NCBI RefSeq assembly: GCF_000003815.2
Contig: NC_049982.1
Span: 15,108,769-15,172,768 of the forward strand
Direction of reading: 5' to 3'
From: Branchiostoma floridae
Lineage: Eukaryota; Chordata; Leptocardii; Amphioxiformes; Branchiostomatidae
Length of the DNA stretch: 64,000 nt
Shown here: piece by piece, positions 1 through 14,102 of the stretch
Layout: every line of letters begins with the position of its first letter
Position numbering within the stretch: the first letter of the stretch is position 1
Position numbers and translations under genes: made by a program
The notes under the pieces: generated by a model
Told to the model about the DNA's origin: nothing
The model's database searches: none
Seen by the model: only the letters and a program-made list of their open reading frames with translations

Positions 1-3000
1 TTGAGCGTTCTTTTCGGCATCAATCAGTTAGAGTTAATGTTTTGAATTTGGCTGCATGTCGGTGCCAATGGACAACATTTTCGTAAATGATGTCCGTGTG
101 GCAAAATCGACTTTGATTACCTGGAGCTTTCACTCTGATTCTGATCATGTCAAACACAGTGGGTTATCGGTTCCTTTGAAAGAGGGAGAAAGAGAAAATT
201 ATCTCCTCTTCAATAGATCATAGTGCCTACGAGCAAGTGCTTAACGCATCTGACATTTTGCTTTCAGATAGAATACGTAAATTTTCCTACAGGCTGTACA
301 GCAGGGATTAGAATATATCTCCAGATGTATTCTTACTTAAGTACAAGCATAAAGAACGGATTATTGTACGTAGAGAGAATACTCAGCGCTATAAATGCGA
401 AGTTGTGTATCTAAATCAGTATGATTTTGATTCGATACATTGAGTAACCGTATCCTAGATAGTGCAGACGCTCCATCCTGTACCCCAGACGTTCTCACCT
501 ATACAGGCCCCTAATGTGCATCGCATCGGTGAACACTTGACATAAAACATTCCGCTTCGGGCCCGACTAAAAACCGCTTCTGTCTCTGAGACATGGAGGC
601 CGCAGGTTTATCTCTGTAGTACACTGTTATCTCTGCGCGGTGGGAGGTATCTCGTTCAGGTAAATATGGTCGGTGGGTGTCGGATTACAGCTCGAGAGGT
701 GCCGTGTGCAGACAATAGTTACTGCATGAGGTGGGCCGCGCGGGGAAGACTTATTTCCTTAATAAAAACTGGAGGATATCGCATATATACTTTGTACAAG
801 AAGTTCAGACGTAGAAATAGCATATTCCAGATGGATATGGAATTATCACAACCTTCGTTGCCCGTTGATTCTTTCTAGTTTGTGTAAACACAGACCACAC
901 CTGTGATTTACGTTTGTGACGGTTTGCTTTCACAACTCATTGTATGCACAGTGCCTACTGGTAGGTCCCAACGGTCGTCACAATTCCCGAAGCACACTGA
1001 CTGCACCTCGGAGAATTCTAAACAAAATGGCCGAATTGCTTTCAAGGTCACAGTTGACATACATCATTCTTATATATTGAGTCCAAATTATTTCATGACG
1101 TCTTGAGAGAAATCATTAAGATTCTAGAATATCCCAATGAATATGGTTTTATGTTTTCACCATCCAGGATAATTTAACTGTCTTTTTCTATTTCTGCCCA
1201 CGGGTTGGGAGATCATATGCGCGGGTGACAATAACACCAAGTATAGAAACTATCGATTCGAAGAAATTCGTAACAACAAAATCACCAGAATGTCTCTGAT
1301 TTCAGAACAAAGGTCAAGCTATGGATGTTTACAATATGTTAACTCTCGCCTTAAATCATGCCGTAAATCATGTCGATCAGCCATTTTGGTTTCTACGAAT
1401 AGCTGTATGAACAACAGATCTACATGAAGAAGACCACTGTCCACACTACTTCATGTCGCAGTCTAAGTAATTTTGCAAATGGGCTGTAAGAGAGCTAACT
1501 ACCCAGTCATGGTATGACATGTGTGAGGTCTCCCTATCCAGTTAAGACACGAAGGTTGCTGTACCATGTACAGGTCTCCCTACACTGCCATTGTATGGCA
1601 CGAAGAGTGGTGTGCCTTGTAAAGGTCTCCTGGCCAAACCCACACGGCCCACTTGCGTGCTGATATGCCGGAATGTAACCCGCCGAAATGGCACTATCCT
1701 GGTTTGACACGATAGCGTGACTGTATAATGGCCTAATGACCATGCCGGCCGCCTGGGGACCACGCAGCAACCATGCATCATTTTTGCCACGAATTCTTAA
1801 CGCATTTGAGTGATAGCAAGAAATGTAGATAAGATTACCCAGGGGTCACTCTTCGGCCATTTAAGATTCCAGAGGCTTACATACACTAGGAGACAAAGAC
1901 GGCTGGTTCTTTCTTATAAGCACTGACGGAGGGGAATACACAAACCATTTGGAGTTGCGGCGAGTTGATGTTTGGATGCCAAGGACATTTACTTACTGTC
2001 TTGTTGGTTTTAAGAACTTTCCCCCAAAGCCCCTACCAGGATGTCGATTGTGAGCACTCCTTAGCGAAGTGCGTCATTCATAGCAGGTGGCATGGATGAG
2101 CACATATTTATGAATAAATAATCCGGAAAATAATCATCATGGGTTTACGATTCATATGAGAAACAACCCATTCTTTGTTCTTGTCACGAGTTCACATTCA
2201 GGACATGACATCTGCAATTATCATCTAGGTATTGCAGGGAAAAATACATCAGGATACCGTTACCTTAGCATACGTGGATGAACCCACCACACCACTTGTG
2301 GTCGCCGCAATCGCTATTTTTGTACCACTGAACTCAGTAATTGTTGAGCACTGTACAAACTAATCACGAACAACTTCCTCCGTAACCACTTGCTAATCAT
2401 GGACCTATGTACTTGTTTAAATACACCGCATGATTCACGAATGCAGGGAACGGCACTTGGTATGCATGGTTACTGTACACAGTAATGGGTGGTCGACATT
2501 TACATAAGCAGTAAGGGAGACTGCACTTTGTAAGCACAAAATCAAACAATCTGTACTATGATTCCATTGCGTTTGGCGTCTCATTATCAGAGAGCCCTCT
2601 TCAGAAATGCAACGATCAAAAATCGTCACCCTTGGAAGCAACAAATAATTCAGCACCATGGAAAGAGACAATGACGTATGCAGGTACGTCCATTCTTTTG
2701 TTGCCATACACAATCGTTATTAGTTGTTGGGATCATTCGTACGGTAGAAGAAAACCGTGCTCCATATTATACGTCCATGAATACGATATACGGACACTGC
2801 AGGCATTATTGGCAAAGCCAACCGCAATTTCGTTCCCATCTAACTGGATCGCGTCTCTCTCAGGGTGAGCGAAGCTCCCTAAGTACCGAGCCGGGTTATT
2901 TAACCCGTTTGTCAAAATGGCCATGGCAACACAGTCATAAAATCGTCTGATCATGGCTCCCACAATCCCCTGCGGCCCCTAGGAAACGACTCAATCAGAT

Positions 3001-5379
3001 TACTTATGGAGCGGACCTAAGCCCTCGGCCATGATGGGTTTGTGATACAGGGCGGCTGTACTTTACGCAACAGCACGGTTCAAATAACTTTGCGTATACA
3101 ATATTTATCACGTTCAGGGATTACAGCACAAATGCAAACTTTCTCAATAATGTATGCTGCATGGATAGAAATACTATAGAATTAGCAAAATGAGCTGTGC
3201 TGGTATCGCTTCCTCCAGGCTTTGGCTTTCTACATGTCCACGTGGTGTAACTGCGAACTGCTGCAAAGTGACCTTGCCCTTAAGAGAAGGATGGTATGAT
3301 AAAGAACGCCATTTCTATCATGTGAACATTTTAGAATCTGCAACAGGATAGACGAGCTTTGACAAGATGTTGCCCCTGGATAAAAGAATTATCGCCATCA
3401 TTAAGGTTACTTACATCCGGGAGTATGTACACGTATAAACTTCAGGCCAACAGGAAGTTTACATCTTTATCCTTATCAGGCCCGTAGATCGATGAGGACG
3501 GTATCCTAACCACCAGGGGCATCACGTAACCATCATGGGGCATTGCCTAGTCCATGGACAGCAACTGTTGACGTTCAAGACATACAAACCGGTACTAGAA
3601 TAATCCACAAAGCGTTTCAATACGATAATTTCCATTAGCGTTACTTTCACCTCTAGTCATCCTCCACTCGAATGTCAAGAGGAGGTTATCTTGAGTTTGA
3701 TCTAATCGGGTTTATCGGATATATATTGAGAGGTAAAGGTAACCGAGAGCCTCACAATGTATCTTACCAATAAACCAAGAGTAAGGCAGATTTTCGACCG
3801 CTGGTCAGTAATGCCCATCCACAAAGGGTACCGATGAGAGTGATACCCAACGCAGATGAAACTGCTGTGGCGCCAGAGATAGGCTAATGCGCGCGCATAT
3901 TGAAAATTGACGATAATGATGACCAGTAGGACAAGGGAACTCAAGGGCGTGAAGTAAAGGTGTGGGAGCATTAGGTATGAAGCGGAAAACTGTAGCTACA
4001 TTGGATACCCCCTGTAAAGTGATGTGAATACATACAATACTATGCCAAGAGAAACAAGAAGGAGCGTCATGTGTTAGCTCAACATCTGTTTACATAGGAG
4101 AGCCAACCTCGAAAATACAAGTACTTTTTTCACGCACGCACTCACACGCACACGCGCGCACACATATTGACATGTACACATTTTTTAAACAGCTTACTTT
4201 TCCCCCATGAAAATTTTCACATCCTTCAATCCCTTTGGCTACATTTTTCATAGTAAATTTGCTTCCTCTCGGGACAAATAAATTCCTAATTATCCGTCTC
4301 GTATCGCTTAAACGGAACATGCAAAACCATGTTAAAACAATTAGCGAGCACGGCTGGAGTGAAAGGGAAGCAGCAAGAGGTGAAAGTCCCAGAGGACTTG
4401 CGAGGGGATAATTTGCCAACATAGGAGACGAACCTGGATGGATTGTGAGGCTTTTGACGTCATGAACCACGAACAATGACTGGCTCTCTTCGCTTGATTG
4501 GTGATTAAAACGACGATTTAAATGACAGAGAGATAATGTCTTTTGCTTTGTACCATATTGCATTTTCACACATTTTTCTCTCCGCACTTTTCACACAACA
4601 CCTTCATGTTCTGTCACGTTTTAGAACTTAGAGCAACCCTTACCACTTATACATGTTTTCTGCACCGTATATTGCTAGATTAAAAATACATCACCTGGAT
4701 TGGTGCAAAAAACATGGCACCCCCTTGCTTGTAATCAACAGTTCGCCTCTTTTTTGGGGCTCATAGCTCTTTTATAAGGACTTCCAAGAAAGCCCATTCC
4801 AAGACACCCCCGCATTCCCCTGAAAAGTACAGAACCAAGGGCGTAGGAGGGGGTGTTCATTGGTTCATTGATTTTCTATTCGCCTAGAATTCTGACATAT
4901 TGTGACATATTGTGACAATAAAAAACACGAAATTCTAAAATGCCAAAGAGTTATTTAGCACCATCATATCTAGGGATGTTTAGGACGTACACGACTTCAG
5001 TTATTTTCTGGCATGCGTTATGTTTCCGGTTCACTGAAGGATATACAATCATCTATCTTATTCTTTTATCCCTGTTTCATCTCCTCAGATGGGCTCAGAA
5101 AGGAATGGACGTGAATTTGCGCCCCAAAACCTGCGGATTTGGTTCACTACAGGTACATGTAAACAAAGTCTTAAAGAAAATATTCCAGATATCATCATAG
5201 ATCAATATCGTCAACGATTCAGCTCAGGAAACCGCGAGGAGAGAAAATTAAGCACTTTCCAGTGCGAATATCTAAGAACAACTACTCCGCAATAATCAGC
5301 GGTTTGTCCCCAGTTATCTAGCCTACCTGTACGGACAATGACGTCATCTTCAGGAAGCCTGATTTAAAGCGCAGACGGG
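1..5379. other. Non-coding stretch, nothing recognised
   Basis: AT-moderate, CpG-retaining sequence with only short random frames. A minor palindrome CGGGTTATTTAACCCG is at about 2893. The longest frame (4090-4587, minus) is discussed among the rejected items. Confidence 0.6.
4130..4170. repeat. CA/CG-rich simple repeat
   Basis: A run of CACGCA, CACACG and GCGCACACA dinucleotide-like sequence. It underlies the cysteine-rich part of a long but unsupported minus-strand frame. Confidence 0.7.
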
Positions 5380-7240
5380 AGGCAGATAACGTGAGGATCT
5401 TCAGAGTTGACGTTTCCAGTCGCCAGGCCCCTCCCGTCCCCCTACCGTACTTCCCCACCTATCGGCCGGGTCACCACCGTGCAGCACACGGCACACGGTC
5501 TTCACAGCGCCCGTCCCCTTCACAGACGCGCAGAAACATCAGGAGAGAGCCAGGCCCCAGCTTCAGGCTGTAGTTCCCGCCTTACAGACACTTTATAGCA
5601 GCCACCCCGGCGGTGGACCCCACCGCAGCACACACGTCACACGGAGCGCGGCTCCGCGCGCAGCATGCCAATGCCTGCTGTGGGAGGACCCAACCTGCCA
5701 GCACAAGGCACATGGCGGGAAGATTTTGAACAGATACCGCACACCTAACTCCCGCCAACGTTTTAACATCATTAACAAAATTACCGCTTCTAGTACACAG
5801 CCACCAGAGCCAGTGACAAAGGCTCTGTGATACTCTAATGCAATAAACGCTGGCTATGAGAGAATTTCTGATCGCTTATCATATTTCCCTAATTGATAGA
5901 ATTGCCGCACATGTCTAAGCACAACACACGGTCTACTCTAATACAGGAGTGCCCTAAGTGATCCACTGGAGGAATGTCACATTAACGGAGAGCTCCCAAA
6001 CATGCTATGTGGCTGGGCCGTCTCCTCACAACCACCCATTCAGTACCCCAGTCAGTGCCCGCGTCACGCCGGGCAGAATTTCGCGCGTAGCAAATCAATT
6101 GTGGCCCAGACAAAGGCGCCCTCCTGAGGCCCTTGAGAAGCAAAGAGGGCTCACCTGTGCTCTGACGACACACATGCGTGGTCTGACTAAAACACCGAAG
6201 ATGAATCGTCCTGATCCCCCTCTCCTCAATCCTTCCCCTCCTTCTGCCCATCAATAGTTCCGAATATGACGTCAACAACGCCAAATCTCTGACCTGTGGG
6301 GGTCAAAGTTCATCCAGCTTGCCGAATTCACGATATTCCATTCTAGTATTGTTTAACTGAAATAATGGTTTACACCAGTTTTGTATCGACAAATGATGTG
6401 AGGAGAAATATTTTGAAGAAGTCTGCACGATTCACAAGACACTTAAAGATAAAACATTGCCATCGGCTGAATAGGCGCGCAAAACGAACTTGGGGGAATC
6501 ACTTAATTAAAAAAAAGACAAGAGACAAGACGTTATCTTAACAAGGAAGCAGCATTCTGTATGTCGACACGGCAGGGATACCTTAAATTGTCATGAAACG
6601 AATTACAGAACGAAGAAACAATAGGCAGGTACCTGTCAGTCTGCTGTGTTCACCTGTTAGAGCCCCGCCAGGTGAAGCACCCATTCCGACAAACCCGTGT
6701 AAATAATCCCGAGCTGGGCTTTATTTCTCCCATAACGTCAGAGGAAGAGATTTCACAGTCCGCCCACTTGCTGAATATTCCAGAAAAAAATGACAAGCAG
6801 GACACAGGCATGACGGTCATGGCGGCCGGCTACCCACCTGTTACAGTCTGGGGAAGAAGGTGGGGCCGGACCAGGTGACACACCTTCCCCATACACACCG
6901 CACCGCGCAATCAACCCTTCTCTCAGGTCAACATCAAGCCCGTTCCCCTTCATTGACAACACACATGAGAAAGGATTACCTTGCCAGGGGCTCCGGTATC
7001 GTCGCCCTGGAAATTTTCTGCCCCATTTTCCGGGCGACGGGCTCCGTGCTCGGTCCAGCGGCTCTCCGGGCCTGGCACGCATTTACTGATGTAAGGGGCG
7101 GAGGAGAGGCGCTGTTTTCTCAGATGGACTGTCGTTAAAAAGTCATGGGGGCTTTACCCAGATTGAGCGGGGGCTCCCCAGGGGCATTTCTAGGGCGGTT
7201 CCACTGCCGACCGCTGACTTTTAGGTGATTAGACACAGCC
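5380..7240. promoter_or_regulatory. CpG-rich stretch, possible CpG island
   Basis: CpG and GC are high here, particularly 5400-5700 and 6800-7140. Short frames are open on both strands. I see no start-exon context, splice pattern or known domain. A promoter or first exon of an unseen gene is possible. Confidence 0.3.
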
Positions 7241-8132
7241 GCTACGGTGTCAAAGTCATGTAACGACTCAGGAAATCAGACTCAGAGGGCAAGCAGGGGT
7301 GCGAAGAACAATGCATCCGCAAATTCGACACAAGACGATACCGAACCAACATGCATACACGAGAGCTACTTTCCTCTGCAGGGTGAAGAAATCGTCAGCA
7401 TCGGAAATAAGACGGTCCGGCCTGCACAAGACGCTGATCGATTCTCACAAGCTGTTTCCTTCATTCCGATCACACCGCTCTGCAAGCCGAGTCTGTCTCC
7501 AAAATCGACATTTTTGACGCACGCGAAGGAATGAATACTGTGGATGCGCCTTAAATTACGGTTGCGCGCCCTAGGCTCCCCTACCTGGGCCCCTTAATGT
7601 CGGATTATAACTACGAGGATGAGACTTTACAACATTTCGTGCTTCCTGACTCCCTATTGTACTCACCTTTGCCCCAAGAGACTTAGGGATCCGCCGCTCC
7701 TAAAGACGTTATTGTCCCGTAAGAACGATCCTTCTTTCGCGCCAGAGAGCACCTCCATTACAAAAGGGGGGCAGTAGGGGCGGGGCGGGCCAAGAGGGGG
7801 CCGCGCCAATCCGAAATCTCGGAAATTCCGTCACACAAATGCGTAGAAAACACCTGGAGATGGAGGTAGAGGGCACCCAGGTACAGCTCGCACACAATCC
7901 CAGTAAACCGACTGTGGTGTAAGCTGATTAGCTCACCATTAGTGCGGCAGAATCGCGGCGCACAGCAGAAATGCGCATATCCGTGAGGTACGACACCTCG
8001 CCAACCTGCCAGGAAGGCCGAATTCGATTGGAATCCCATTAGAGGGAGGATGGGAGGCCCAGGTGGGCCCGAGCAGGGGCAGGGAGAGAAGGGGACCGTT
8101 CACAGAACTTCCAGGTGGGGCGACGGCAGCCC

Positions 8133-8264
8133 AAACATGCCGAAACACCACAGAGAGGAATGGATTCCTACGCTCTACAGTAGAGCAGTGGGCAGGAAGA
8201 AATCGCCATAACGTCTGTCAGTAAGATGGTTGGTACTGATCGAAAAGCATCACCATCACAGATA
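8133..8264 (+). repeat. 132-bp direct repeat, copy 1
   Basis: From AAACATGCCGAAACACC to CATCACAGATA, this is repeated at 8372-8503 with one difference (CTACAGTAG against CTACGGTAG). Copy 2 stops exactly at an assembly gap. The 107 bp between the copies end in a run of A. Confidence 0.95.
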
Positions 8265-8371
8265 TCCTTGTCTGTACCGTGTATGTGGCATTGTTAATAT
8301 AAGTTACAAAAACTTGAGTGCAGTGCCACATCGTCCTCGTCTGTCCAAAAGCAAAAATAGAAAAAAAAAAA

Positions 8372-8503
8372 AAACATGCCGAAACACCACAGAGAGGAAT
8401 GGATTCCTACGCTCTACGGTAGAGCAGTGGGCAGGAAGAAATCGCCATAACGTCTGTCAGTAAGATGGTTGGTACTGATCGAAAAGCATCACCATCACAG
8501 ATA
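8372..8503 (+). repeat. 132-bp direct repeat, copy 2, ending at the gap
   Basis: This is the second copy of 8133-8264. Because it abuts a fixed-size gap, an unmerged overlap or a second haplotype is as likely as a true tandem duplication. Confidence 0.95.
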
Positions 8504-8603
8504 NNNNNNNNNNNNNNNNNNNNNNNNNNNNNNNNNNNNNNNNNNNNNNNNNNNNNNNNNNNNNNNNNNNNNNNNNNNNNNNNNNNNNNNNNNNNNNNNN
8601 NNN
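8504..8603. other. Assembly gap, 100 N
   Basis: Exactly 100 N, the conventional size for a gap of unknown length. Confidence 0.99.
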
Positions 8604-11600
8604 TATACGAAAACCCGTTAAGACGGCAGTGAAGGTAGGGACAACTGTATATGAGACCTACAAGAAGATCCCTGTCTTTGTTGTTTTCTCGATATCCGTT
8701 AGAAAATATAAACACAAACAAGTTATGAAGGAAGAGATGGATCCAAACCCCGATACTGAAGGTCACTATAAATGTATTTACACTGCCATGGAGGTCACCA
8801 TCGTTACGGAATTAGGACATAATTTATTGATTTGCGACGAAAACAATCATGGATGAAAAGAACTTCATCGTACCAGCAATGCATCATGTTTATATGCTAA
8901 CAACATTAGAAAATGAACAACGTGGCAGTGTATGGAAGTTAAAGAAATGATACTATGCAAAATAACAGACAATAAGAAGGCATATTATACAGATTACGAG
9001 TATGAAATATAATAAATGTCTGTTACCCACCACTGCCGTATGGTCAAAGAACTCTTAGAACTCAACACACCGAAAATGTTTTAAAAAACAACAGACGTTT
9101 TAGTTTGCAACGAATTTTTTTTCTAATTATGATTGTGAAGTAGACGTGCAATGTGCATCGAGCCTAAAAAAAACAGCTTAGGAGCTTAAGTTGTGCTTGA
9201 ATAAAACGATGTTTAGGCTTCATGTGATTTATGAAAACTGATGCGAAGAAAAAATAACTAATGAAAAAGTCTCAATCACATCAGTAGAAGAATACAATAC
9301 TGGGAGCTATAGATGACTGTCACTTGGCAGTGGAAGACAAAAAATAACAAAACTTTCAGGGATGTTTACGTGAATCAAATATCTTAAGATACATGTCACG
9401 ATTTGAGAATCTATGTAGAAAGATAAGAACGCACACTAAGGAGGGGTTCAATCTTGGTGGTATCTTAAACTTCCTGTACTGATCAAAGAATGGTCTGTTT
9501 GACAAAAAAGGCTCTAGGACAATGAAAAACGTAAAGAAAACAAAAATAGTTGGAGGAAACAAAAAGTCAGTCGCTCAAAAATGTCGGAAACTGAAACATG
9601 ATAGGTAGAAATTAAAAAAGAAAACTATTAGCAAGAAATGATAACGAAATTTCCCCAGTTCCAAATCCATTCCGTCTCTAACATGCATGATTCTGATGTT
9701 GATTCGAACATACAAAAAGATGGTGCGGATAAGAAAAATGCACTTCCAAAGTCATGTCTGATATGTCCATGCTAGGACATATGCGGTAGATGATGCCAAT
9801 ATCATGATCATTGTCAATGAAAACACTCGTCCTCGCGTTGATCCTTTTGCTTCCATACAACCACGGGTTGCCATGGGTTACCTGAGACTGACCCCTAAAA
9901 GATAATGAGGTCGCCCCGCCAACAACTTAGTCCAACAGAGGTCAGTGACCTCAAACAATGGCGACGTGGTGTCTCTAGCAAAAAGAGTTTAGTTAAACCT
10001 GCGCTTTATCCTTCTTGACAAGTCAGTGGGGTGGTAAGGTACTTCCAGCTTATTCTGCCTTACAGAGGAAAAGACTCGAACAGTTGTACGTACGCGTTTT
10101 CAACACTAGCTATAGCCAACTTGGTTGAAGATGGGCCGTGTGTTCGATACGCGTTCGGGCTTTCTGCCGTTTGTCATCATTGATGTAAAGATATGTGTGA
10201 ATCATCTAAAAATGACATGTCATGTGATAGACAGACATTCAACCATGACATAGAAGCAATACCTATGATGTGTAAATTTGGCGATTTGCTTCTAAACAGT
10301 GACTCGATCAGTGTGCGTAATCAATACATAAGTATGGTAAATGAGATTTAGATTTGAGCAGTATAATTACGGACCCCGTATCTCGGGTTCTAGGTGTAAT
10401 ATATGGCTGTGAACCAAGGAAATGACGTTTCTTCCCAACCATCCAATAAATAGCATTGTTACAGCACAAGAATGTAAAACACAACCTGCAACAACAATAG
10501 CGGTTTCGCCAATTGCAGTTGTCTATATGTTAATTTACCAATAACGACATCCCGCTCATGAATTTCTAGTGGGCAATGTTAGACTGTGACGGCACGTTCA
10601 AGAGACGGACTATGTCAAAATCATAACTGACATTGCTGAGTAGTACCTGGCATTATATGGACTTGGTGCTCTGATTGTTGGTTCTTCTGGCACAAATAGA
10701 AAGCTAACAATTGTCCCTTGGTTTACAGCTGGTAACTTGATTTTCAGAAAAATTTGAACCATTTGTCATCAGAAAATGACATTTAGATTTTTTACTGTCA
10801 TGCTTTTTGCGATACAAAAGCACTTAGAAGATTGTAGCGATGGAAATATTGTGTCGACCTGACCCTGATGTAGGACATACGTGCACAGTGTGCCCGCTGC
10901 GATGCCGTATTGATGAATATTTGATATGACCTGATTCGTTCAAATGAGAACGCTACATATGGAAAATATCATAGAAAGGCTAGACGCTTAAACATAATTC
11001 CACGGAATCGAACATAGAATTCTGTGTGTATGCTGTAATAGCAATATCATGATTATTTTAAAATCGCACCTGTAACCTTCTCTGCTTTTCCTCATATATT
11101 GTTCATATGCTGTCAAACATCTGACAAATTTCTTTAAATCTTCTGACGACAGGTACATGAAAGGGCACTTTAAGTGCTGCGCTAAAATGGGACCTTTGTA
11201 TTTCCTCTTGATTGGGGGAGGGCTGAAGCTATTGTTATCCAAATTTTCAATCTTAAAAGTTATGTTTGGATATACATGTACATGGCTCTGACAATTTTGT
11301 GTTCGGCATGGAAACAGGTAAATGTAAGTGCATATTTTTCATTGACAATATTCATGACAATAACCACATAGCTGATAAAGAAGGCTAGGGTATTCGCTGT
11401 ATACATCAGGGACTCCGTAGTAGGTTATCTAGCGGGGGCCGCCATAGATACTTGAACACGTCAGCGGCAAATCCATTCATGTAGATCTGATAAGCACCCG
11501 GCGTGATTGGCACCTCTGAAGTACGTTGGAGAGATGACTTCGTACACGAACCGCAGAACGTTGTAAAGGTAACATGAGATATAGCTGCAACAAACCACTA

Positions 11601-11995
11601 AAATCCATCAATTCCAAGGCACTTTGAACTACAAGTAACTCCGAGACCCTACTTCTATTGCCGGGAGAATTGAGAATGCTATTGTATCCATATTTTCAAT
11701 AACACCTTATTCATACATGCAAGCCGGTTCTGTCAAGGTTCTGAACAATGATACTACTTTTAGAACATATTTAATCATTGAGATCTACCACATTTGTGAA
11801 AGGATTGACATAACAGGTGACCATCACTTTTACTATATGTCACAACGGGAAGGCCCGTACTTATTTTTTCAATCCCGCTCAACCACGGGCACTCCAGCTT
11901 TACATCACATGCGTAAGGACGTCCCTAACCGAAGTTAATTAGTCGTTTTTATCTGAATCGAGTGAGGAAATAGGCTTAAGGTGCCTTTCCGAACG
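8604..11995. other. Non-coding stretch
   Basis: AT-rich from 8.6 to 9.6 kb. No gene or large repeat was recognised apart from the IR1 site at 9939. A B-box-like TGTTCGATACG near 10141 hints at another tRNA-derived fragment. Confidence 0.55.
9939..9951. promoter_or_regulatory. Perfect nuclear-receptor inverted repeat (IR1)
   Basis: AGGTCAGTGACCT is two AGGTCA half-sites inverted with one base between. Such sites bind FXR/EcR-type heterodimers. No gene is recognised nearby, so function is only a possibility. Confidence 0.35.
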
Positions 11996-12085
11996 GCACA
12001 GCACTGGGGCCTGCCTGGGCTTCGAACCCAGAACCTAACTACATGTTGCAAGACTGAGCACCTCACCACCTTGCCATTCCAGGCA
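11996..12085 (-). repeat. tRNA-derived SINE-like copy
   Basis: On the minus strand a perfect B box GGTTCGAAGCC sits in a T-arm CTGGG-loop-CCCAG. An A-box-like TGGCAAGGTGGTGAGG lies about 50 nt upstream. GCCTG at the 5' end can pair with CAGGC at the 3' end for only 5 bp and in the wrong register for a 7-bp acceptor stem. The anticodon arm is not convincing. It is more likely a SINE head or tRNA pseudogene than a functional tRNA. Confidence 0.5.
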
Positions 12086-13839
12086 TATTGAGTGCAGTGT
12101 TTTGCGCATTAATTTGGAAAAACCTGCAGGCTCCTTCCATGAGCTGTCCCGTCCCGTCCCGCTGTTGGCGGTCCTGCCAGCTGGGCGGTGTGGGGGGACG
12201 TGAAACAGACGGCGGCCATCATCCCATGTAAATAAAGCAGGTTATTATTACCGAGGCCTCCCGATTGGAATGAGCACCTAAATGCCGTTCAATCTTCCCG
12301 TAATGAAGTCGCGAGATAAGCAAATCAAATCTGCCGCACAATGGTCCGCAGATCGATGGGGGAGGGTGGGTGGAAGGCAGACAGAACACTTGGGGCGCTG
12401 GGAAGGCTTTTCTTTCTTAACGGACGTCGTCTGTGTGCGTGTATCTGTCTATCTTTATAATCCGAACCAGAGTGTATCACCACACAAGGAACTACACATG
12501 TCTTAATGTTAAAAAAAAAACAGTTCCTTTAAAAATGCAGGTTTTCAAGAATGACGGTGTCCATATCTGAACAGCATCGTTACAATGCAGTTAAAGGAAT
12601 CCGGGAGGTAATGTCGTGTCCATAACCTTAAAGTGACCCTTGGATACTCAGGCAGACATGCAAACTAACCTGAAAGAAACGGTGCTAACAAATCACAGAG
12701 CTGTGTATTCATTGAAAGGCTCTAAATCCGTGTAATCTACCAGGAGAAAGGATCTGGTTACAAGAAACCCCCTTACTCATACAGACATGGCGAACGATCC
12801 TGTGAAACACATCTCAGTTTGTAATAAGAGGAGGTTTCCGCACAGGCGGGATCAATACCGCGCCTGGACCGTCCGGATAGGGCCGGACTGCAACTGTTGG
12901 CACTGCTACTGACTTCCTGTATGGGGAATATTAGAAAGCACGGGTATGTAGCCTCTAAGAAAAGACGGACATACCTTACATAAGATCTCGAAATTCAACC
13001 ATCTTTATGTATTTAGAACTTACGCCAGAGCATGCCGTGATGAGGAAACTTTCTTCCAGATGACGCGTGTAATTTTGTTTGCAAGAGTCTAGGCCTCCAA
13101 ACATGATTTTGGAAATACTTCTCAAAGCTCAATGTAGACATTATGTAGTTTGAGTGGTACAGTGGTATCAGGTTAAAACAATGCCAAAACAAAGAACAAA
13201 GAAAAAAAGGTACCAGCATTCATCACAACATCTCTTTTTACTGTCTGTACCCTTGCAATTAGCCTACGGGCATGGATTTTCAAATATACACAACAATATA
13301 AACCATGTTAACCCCGCAATGGAGTGATGGCCTGCGGCAGCAGCTAAGTACATCAGTCGTGGAAATGAAGTAATGACAATTTGTACCTCATTTCCTATTG
13401 AACGATCTAATATTAAAAGCAGATGGACAAAGCATATACGAAATGCCGACCGATAAAACTACCTTTATCATCCAAATCATATATATAGCTGGGAGCAGGA
13501 TTCTATGGATATGCGTCATATTGATTGGAAACGACCTTTAGGTAGACAAGTAGCACATTCAAGTTAAGAGTTAGGCTAAACGGGGCCCGACCGGGCTGTT
13601 CGTAGAAACGAAAAATATACACAAATGATACCCACGAGAATTACGTCTTGTGTAGTATTGTGGCACCCTTATCATTTTATGGACTATTGATGGTTAGACT
13701 GAAAAGAATTTATAACTCCGCCTACACAACCTAGCACCCACGAAGCGGACATACTACCACTAGACCATATCAACACATATTTAACTAATTCCTGCAAATC
13801 CATCTCTAAGGTTGTTGTAGCCATGGAGTTATCATATTA
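12086..13839. other. Non-coding stretch
   Basis: No gene recognised. Near 13.7 kb the minus strand shows ATGGTCTAGTGGTAGTATG, which resembles the 5' half of a tRNA and may be a SINE remnant. Confidence 0.5.
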
Positions 13840-13848
13840 CTTATGCAC

Positions 13849-14102
13849 AGCACGTCACCGGAACGTACTGCGCCTGCGCGAACCCTGGTGTTTTGGGGCT
13901 TGGTTTGGTCAACGTTGCATTGAAATCCCGCTTGTTGCACAGTATATGTTAGAGACATGGTTTCATGTAAAACGTACACGGGATTTTACCCTTATATACG
14001 CACGTATTTTCTTAAATGCGGCCCTTTAGTAAACCGGGGGTTTAGCAAGGTTTAGCATGTCTATAATTTTCGCGCAGGCGCAGTACGTTCCGGTGACGTG
14101 CT
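13849..14102. mobile_element. MITE with 34-bp perfect inverted repeats and 9-bp target duplication
   Basis: The left arm 13849-13882 begins AGCACGTCACCGGAACGT. The right arm 14069-14102 is its perfect reverse complement over 34 bp. CTTATGCAC is directly repeated at 13840-13848 and 14103-14111. The element is 254 bp with no transposase. Perfect arms point to recent movement. The target size fits Mutator-like or Merlin-like enzymes; the superfamily is not settled. Confidence 0.9.

Noticed and set aside
4090-4587. 165-codon minus-strand open frame
   Set aside because: It includes a CA/CG simple repeat, has no recognisable domain and no splice or promoter context. Its length is within chance for this composition.
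11996-12085. Functional tRNA gene on the minus strand
   Set aside because: The B box and T-arm are perfect, but the acceptor stem is only 5 bp in a shifted register and the anticodon arm is poor. Kept as a SINE-like copy.
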